A stretch of DNA of 37,595 nucleotides, from positions 1 to 37,595 of the forward strand of contig JAFRGD010000023.1 of NCBI GenBank assembly GCA_017433975.1, in the 5' to 3' direction. This DNA comes from Mogibacterium sp. (GTDB taxonomy: Bacteria; Bacillota; Clostridia; Peptostreptococcales; Anaerovoracaceae). Made by a program: the position numbers and the translations under genes. Positions 32,507 to 37,595 of the stretch are shown in pieces (within the stretch, counting starts at the first letter, position 1; the number at the start of each line of letters is the position of its first letter). The notes under the pieces were generated by a model. It saw nothing but the letters and a program-made list of their open reading frames with translations. It ran no database searches and had not been told where the DNA came from.

Positions 32507-34090
32507 ATGGCAGATTATAAAGGAACCTATTACATTACAACACCGATTTATTACCCGAGTGCCAAGCTGCACATCGGACACACATACTGCACCGTCATGA
32601 CGGACGCGATGGCCAGATTCAAACGTCTTCAGGGCTACGACGTCATGTTCCTGACGGGTACGGACGAGCACGGTCAGAAGATTCAGTCCAAGGCGATCGC
32701 TGCCGGCGTTTCCCCGCAGGAGTACGTCGATGAGATCGTCGTCGGAATCAAGAAACTCTGGGCGACCATGGAGATCTCCTATGACGACTTCATCCGGACC
32801 ACGGAGCCGCGGCACATGGAGAGAGCGCAGAAAATCTGGCAGAGAATGTACGACAAGGGCGACATTTACAAGGGCGCCTACGAAGGCCTGTATTGCAAGG
32901 AGTGCGAATCCTTCTGGACGGAGTCCCAGCTGGTGAACGGCTGCTGCCCGGACTGCGGCCGCCCGGTGGAACGCGCCAGCGAGGAGGCGTATTTCTTCAA
33001 ACTGTCAAAATACGCGGACAAGATTCTTAAGCTGTACGACGAGCATCCGGAGTTTCTCGAGCCGGAAACCAGACGGAACGAAATGCGGAGCTTTATCGAG
33101 CAGGGTCTGGACGACCTCTGCGTCTCGAGATGCACCTTCGACTGGGGCGTCCCGGTACCGAACGATCCAAAGCACGTCATGTACGTCTGGATCGACGCGC
33201 TTTCCAACTACGTCACCGCGCTCGGCGGACCGGACAGCTGCGAGAAATACGACAAGTATTGGCCGGCAGACGTCCATCTCGTCGGCAAGGAGATCGTGCG
33301 GTTCCACTCCATCATCTGGCCGGCCATGCTGATGAGCGCGGACATTCCGCTGCCGAAACAGGTGCGCGGCCACGGCTGGCTGCTCCTCGGCGGCGAGAAG
33401 GTCTCCAAGTCCAAAGCCGCCAAGGGCCAGGACGTCATCGACCCGGTGGTCCTGATCGACCGGTACGGGATCGACGCTCTCAAATACTTCCTGCTCAGGG
33501 AGTACACCTTCGGCCAGGACGGCAGCTTCACCAACGAGGTCATGCTCAAACGCATGAACTTCGACCTCGCGAACGACCTCGGCAACCTGCTTTCGAGAAC
33601 GGTCTCCATGATCGTAAAGTACAACGGCGGCAAGGTTCCGGAGGCGACGACCGAGGACGACATCGACCGCGACCTCATCGCGATCGCGACCGGCGCGGCG
33701 GCCAAGGTCGAGGACAAGATGAACGACTTCCAGTTCAACTACGCGCTGGATGAGATCTGGGCGATCATCCGCCGGGCGAACAAATACATCGACGAGAAGA
33801 TGCCTTGGGCGCTCGCCAAGGACGAGAGCAAAAAAGCCGAGCTCGACACCGTGCTCCGCAACCTCGTCGAGGCGCTCCGCATCGTCTCCATCCTGATCAT
33901 CCCGTTCATGCACACGACGTCCGACCGCATGAGAGATCAGCTCGGCATCAGCGACGTGGAGGCGCTGTGGGCCGATACCTTCGACTTCTACAAGATGAGC
34001 GGCGCCGTGGTCCACAAGGGCGACATCCTGTTCCCGCGGCTCGACATCGAGAAGGAGCTCGAAGCCCTCTGGGCGATTCCAAAGGCGTAA
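32507..34090 (+). CDS. metG: Methionyl-tRNA synthetase, short form
   Basis: A 527-residue class I synthetase that charges tRNA(Met). The HIGH motif is HIGH (22-25) in YYPSAKLHIGHTYCTV; TGTDEHGQKIQ follows. A zinc knuckle CKEC...CCPDC lies near residues 127-150; the KMSKS loop is KVSKS (298-302). DDLCVSR and WIDALSNY confirm MetG. The C-terminal EMAPII/Trbp111-type tRNA-binding domain found in many bacterial MetG proteins (about 640-670 residues) is absent, which is a normal variant. ATG 32507 is chosen over a TTG six codons upstream, with GAGAAAGG as a modest ribosome binding site. Confidence 0.95.
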   Translation: MADYKGTYYITTPIYYPSAKLHIGHTYCTVMTDAMARFKRLQGYDVMFLTGTDEHGQKIQSKAIAAGVSPQEYVDEIVVGIKKLWATMEISYDDFIRTTEPRHMERAQKIWQRMYDKGDIYKGAYEGLYCKECESFWTESQLVNGCCPDCGRPVERASEEAYFFKLSKYADKILKLYDEHPEFLEPETRRNEMRSFIEQGLDDLCVSRCTFDWGVPVPNDPKHVMYVWIDALSNYVTALGGPDSCEKYDKYWPADVHLVGKEIVRFHSIIWPAMLMSADIPLPKQVRGHGWLLLGGEKVSKSKAAKGQDVIDPVVLIDRYGIDALKYFLLREYTFGQDGSFTNEVMLKRMNFDLANDLGNLLSRTVSMIVKYNGGKVPEATTEDDIDRDLIAIATGAAAKVEDKMNDFQFNYALDEIWAIIRRANKYIDEKMPWALAKDESKKAELDTVLRNLVEALRIVSILIIPFMHTTSDRMRDQLGISDVEALWADTFDFYKMSGAVVHKGDILFPRLDIEKELEALWAIPKA

Positions 34091-34133
34091 ACGGCAGCGC
34101 ACTTCATCCGTTGATAACTGTTACTTGACTGAC

Positions 34134-34170
34134 ACGGGTCCGGGGTCATTAACGTGACCCTGCGGCCCGT
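34134..34170 (+). terminator. Terminator hairpin between metG and tatD
   Basis: Nested pairing of ACGGG (34134-34138) with CCCGT (34166-34170) and GGGTCA (34143-34148) with TGACCC (34155-34160), followed by TTCCATTT. The T tract is weak, so read-through into tatD is likely. Confidence 0.6.
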
Positions 34171-34200
34171 TTCCATTTCGGGAAGAATTTGCTTAAGAAA

Positions 34201-35130
34201 ATGAAACTGTTTGACGCGCATACACATCTGAATATCGAAGAATACGACGAGGCGGAACGGCTGGACCGGCTCCGCACGATCGAAGAATCCGGCTACATGG
34301 GAATCGTGATCGACGCCGGCGCGTCGCCGGCGAACTCGGTGCAGGCGGTGCGGAATTCGGCGGAGCGGAGCTGGTGCTACGCTTCGGTCGGAATCCATCC
34401 GCACCACGCGAGCGAGGTGACGGACGCGGACATCGAAATGGTCCGGCGGCTTGCGGTCTGTAACCGCCTGGCCGGAACGGTCAGCAGCCAGTCCGTACCG
34501 GATCCTTATGACGCGGACGACCCGGCGCGCCTCGGCGGCAAGGTCGTCGCGATCGGGGAGGTTGGGCTGGACTTTCACTTCGAGCCGTACTCGGAGGAGG
34601 ACCAGATTCGCATTTTCCGGCAGCAGATCCGCATCGCGAACGAGCTCCGGCTGCCGCTGATGATCCACACGCGGGACGCGGACCGGCTGACGTTCGACAT
34701 CCTGAACGAAGAAGGCGCCTTCAGCGACGAGCGGTGCTCGTGGTTCCCGCAGCGGCCGATTCAGGAGGTCGGAAGCGACGAGGTGACCAACGGCAGGGAT
34801 GCCCGGGTGCAGCTGCACTGCTACTCCGGCTCCGCCGAGCTCGCCAAGGAATACCTCCGGCTCGGCGCGTCGTTCTCGCTCGGCGGCCCGATCACGTTCA
34901 AAAACAGCCGCAAACCGGTGCAGGTCGTGCAGCGGATTCCGCTTTCCTGCATCATGTCGGAGACCGACGCGCCGTACATGGCGCCGGAACCGCTCCGCGG
35001 CCGGCCGAACCGCACGGAGTACATCATCCACATGGTCCGTCGGATGGCGGTGCTCAAGAACGCGGGCTTTGAGGAGACCGCGGCCATGCTCTACGAGAAC
35101 GGTTGCCGGTTCTTTGACATCAACGAGTAA
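34201..35130 (+). CDS. tatD: TatD-family metal-dependent hydrolase (DNase) with two insertions
   Basis: A 309-residue TIM-barrel metallohydrolase. The opening HTH ligand motif is FDAHTHLN; VGIHPHHA, AIGEVGLDFHF, LPLMIHTRDAD, QLHCYSGS and SETDAPYMAPEP give the remaining ligands. TatD proteins have 3'-5' exonuclease/DNase activity. Normal length is about 255-265; here two extra segments lie near residues 91-112 (NRLAGTVSSQSVPDPYDADDP) and 179-203 (around SWFPQRPIQEVGSDEV). Both are in frame and between barrel elements, so the enzyme should still be active. I chose ATG 34201, which gives the usual MKLFDAHTHL; TTG 34189 is an alternative. It precedes tilS by 15 bases. Confidence 0.9.
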   Translation: MKLFDAHTHLNIEEYDEAERLDRLRTIEESGYMGIVIDAGASPANSVQAVRNSAERSWCYASVGIHPHHASEVTDADIEMVRRLAVCNRLAGTVSSQSVPDPYDADDPARLGGKVVAIGEVGLDFHFEPYSEEDQIRIFRQQIRIANELRLPLMIHTRDADRLTFDILNEEGAFSDERCSWFPQRPIQEVGSDEVTNGRDARVQLHCYSGSAELAKEYLRLGASFSLGGPITFKNSRKPVQVVQRIPLSCIMSETDAPYMAPEPLRGRPNRTEYIIHMVRRMAVLKNAGFEETAAMLYENGCRFFDINE

Positions 35131-35145
35131 GGTAAGGAGCAGACG

Positions 35146-36591
35146 ATGGACAAGGTGACGAAAGCCGTGCTGGACAGCGGCACGGTCGTCGACAATCTGA
35201 ACTACGTTGTCGGGGTCTCGGGCGGCCCGGATTCGCTTTGCCTGCTCGATATCCTGATGAAGCTCACAAAAAAGAAAAACATCACAGTCATCCCGGTGCA
35301 CGTGAACCACAAGCTCCGGGAGAACGCGGATGCGGAGCAGGCCCACGTCGAGGCGCTCTGCGAGGGCTACGGCGTCAAGTGCAACAGCTTCGAGGTCGAC
35401 TGCAAGGCGCTCGCGGAAGAGCACAAGGTCTCGACGGAGGAAGCAGGCCGGGTGGCGCGGTACCAGATTTTCAACCAGGTCGCGGACTTCCTCGTCAAGC
35501 AGGGAGCGAATCCGCAGACCGTCGTGATCGCGACAGCGCACAACGCGGACGACCAGAGCGAGACGGTGCTGCACCGGATCCTGCGCGGGACGAGCCTGCA
35601 CGGGCTGATGGGAATCCGGCCGATCCGCGAAGGCGACGGCGGTTACCTGATCGTGCGGCCATTGCTCAACGTGCCGCGGACCGACATCGAAGCCTACGTC
35701 AAGCGGGCGAACCTTGAGCCGAACATCGACGAGAGCAATTTTGAACCAACCGTTACGCGGAACAAGATCCGCCTCGAGCTGATTCCTTACATCGAGCAGA
35801 ACATCAATCCGAACGTGAAGGAGACGCTGCGGCGGCTCGCGCAGACCGCCGCCATCGACGACGACTACCTGGAGAAGATCGCCGGCGCGGTCTATGAGAG
35901 CGTCTGCGACGAGGATACGGTCCGCGAGGCGTTCATTTTACATACCAACAAGATGCAGAATCTGCATGTCGCCATCCTCCGGCGCGTGATCGCCAACGTC
36001 CTCAAGGACTTCGGGATGGAGCAGGACATGACGCTCCGTCACATCTCCGCGGTCATGGAGATCATGTTCGGCGACGACCCGTCGGCACGGATCGACCTCC
36101 CGGGCGGTATCCGGTGTGAACGGGAGTACATGGACCTGGTCTTTACCGTCCGTGATCTGAATAAGCCGGAAGACCCGGGCGAGGACGCGATCCATCAGGA
36201 GATGCGGCTCATTCCGATGATTCTCAAGGCATCGGAATACGACCGCGAAACGACGCGGCTGCACGCCGCGTTCGACTACGACCGCTTCTGCAAGGCCTAT
36301 CCGGGCGGCGTCAGCCGAATCGTGGTGCGGAACCGCCAGGAAGGGGACTACATCGTCATCGCCGGTGGCGGCCGGCAGAAACTGCAGGATTTCTTCGTGG
36401 ACAGCAAGGTGCACCGGCGCCTCCGCGACCGGCTCCCGGTGGTCGCGATCGACAGCGAAATCCTCTGGATTCCTCCGCATGATTCCTTCACGTCTAAGGG
36501 CCAGCGGGAGAAGGGGAAATATTCACAGAATTATCAGATAGATAACAAGACCCGCAAGGTATTGTTCCTTGAATTGGTTCGGACCGTGTGA
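35146..36591 (+). CDS. tilS: tRNA(Ile)-lysidine synthase TilS
   Basis: A 481-residue enzyme that converts C34 of the CAU-anticodon tRNA(Ile) to lysidine, so that it reads AUA. The PP-loop is SGGPDS (25-30); HNADDQSETVLHRILRGTSLHGLMGI, RPLLNVPRTDIEAY and DESNFEPTVTRNKIRLELIPY are TilS hallmarks. The C-terminal TilS_C domain has RQEGDYIVIAGGGRQKLQDFFVDSKVHRRLRDRLPVV. Length is normal for Gram-positive TilS. GTAAGGAG precedes the ATG. It lies next to ftsH as in other Bacillota, but the hpt gene often found between them is missing. Its last codons contain the ftsH promoter. Confidence 0.95.
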   Translation: MDKVTKAVLDSGTVVDNLNYVVGVSGGPDSLCLLDILMKLTKKKNITVIPVHVNHKLRENADAEQAHVEALCEGYGVKCNSFEVDCKALAEEHKVSTEEAGRVARYQIFNQVADFLVKQGANPQTVVIATAHNADDQSETVLHRILRGTSLHGLMGIRPIREGDGGYLIVRPLLNVPRTDIEAYVKRANLEPNIDESNFEPTVTRNKIRLELIPYIEQNINPNVKETLRRLAQTAAIDDDYLEKIAGAVYESVCDEDTVREAFILHTNKMQNLHVAILRRVIANVLKDFGMEQDMTLRHISAVMEIMFGDDPSARIDLPGGIRCEREYMDLVFTVRDLNKPEDPGEDAIHQEMRLIPMILKASEYDRETTRLHAAFDYDRFCKAYPGGVSRIVVRNRQEGDYIVIAGGGRQKLQDFFVDSKVHRRLRDRLPVVAIDSEILWIPPHDSFTSKGQREKGKYSQNYQIDNKTRKVLFLELVRTV

Positions 36592-36597
36592 TACAAT
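36569..36597 (+). promoter_or_regulatory. Promoter of ftsH inside the 3' end of tilS
   Basis: -35 TTGAAT (36569-36574), 17-base spacer, -10 TACAAT (36592-36597), spanning the tilS stop codon. Confidence 0.6.
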
Positions 36598-36604
36598 GAT
36601 TTAG

Positions 36605-36624
36605 ATTTGTGTAAAATCACAAAT
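36605..36624. promoter_or_regulatory. Palindrome at the ftsH transcription start
   Basis: ATTTGTG (36605-36611) and CACAAAT (36618-36624) form a perfect 7-bp inverted repeat with a six-base AT-rich centre, beginning seven bases after the -10 box. The half-site looks like Rex or Crp/Fnr sites, but the spacing is two bases shorter than either consensus, so the regulator is unknown. Confidence 0.55.
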
Positions 36625-36659
36625 TCATTAGAGAATCGTAAGAGAGGTATGGTGACAAA

Positions 36660-37595
<936 letters not shown>

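Noticed and set aside
33988..35601. Minus-strand open frame of about 537 codons opposite tatD and tilS
   Set aside because: Antisense to two conserved genes and without recognisable domains.
36605..36624. Crp/Fnr or Rex site before ftsH
   Set aside because: The half-sites are similar, but the spacing is two bases shorter than either consensus, so only an unnamed palindrome was reported.

Overview
The window looks like a piece of chromosome from an anaerobic, fairly GC-rich member of the Clostridia (Bacillota). Supporting signs are strong AGGAGG-type ribosome binding sites, several TTG starts, a ferredoxin-dependent 2-oxoacid oxidoreductase, an Fe-S old-yellow-enzyme reductase, a BusR-like GntR/RCK_C regulator, and the housekeeping order metG-tatD-tilS-ftsH. 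The species cannot be named from the sequence. I saw no rRNA, tRNA, CRISPR array, insertion sequence or phage gene. Both edges cut genes: a 3' remnant on the left and ftsH on the right.

Layout. (1) 1-950: a 3' gene remnant, a decayed small membrane reading frame and an esterase-like hydrolase. (2) 982-7037: a strong promoter, an ~85-nt leader ending in an intrinsic terminator, then a probable four-gene operon (lipoprotein binding protein, fused ABC permease-ATPase, GH127-type glycosidase, membrane TPR/propeller protein) closed by a terminator. (3) 7256-12541: a TetR regulator divergent from a reductive cassette (OYE/enoate-reductase-like flavoprotein, two short-chain dehydrogenases, a small membrane protein), with one palindrome covering both -35 boxes. 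(4) 12565-20475: two large secreted paralogs of unknown function flanking an orphan amino-acid binding lipoprotein and an ornithine-cyclodeaminase-family enzyme; the paralogs have nearly identical promoters and a related inverted repeat over the -35 box. (5) 20481-25795: YbaK deacylase, two tandem HypB-like GTPases (the second has lost a metal-ligand His and the NKxD Asn), a GH13 alpha-glucosidase, and a membrane SpoIIE-type phosphatase. (6) 25804-28519: MetY-type sulfhydrylase, and on the minus strand a LOG protein with a BusR-like regulator that has a dyad at its own transcription start. (7) 28616-32195: an uncharacterised P-loop NTPase followed by the delta, alpha, beta and gamma subunits of a 2-oxoacid:ferredoxin oxidoreductase. 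(8) 32199-37595: small membrane protein, metG, tatD, tilS, ftsH (partial).

The best candidates for undescribed biology are the paralog pair with its shared operator, the HypB pair with a diverged second copy, the P-loop NTPase tied to the oxidoreductase, the TetR-controlled reductive cassette, and the attenuator-like leader of the fused-ABC operon. All functional calls rest on motifs recognised by eye; no database search was run.
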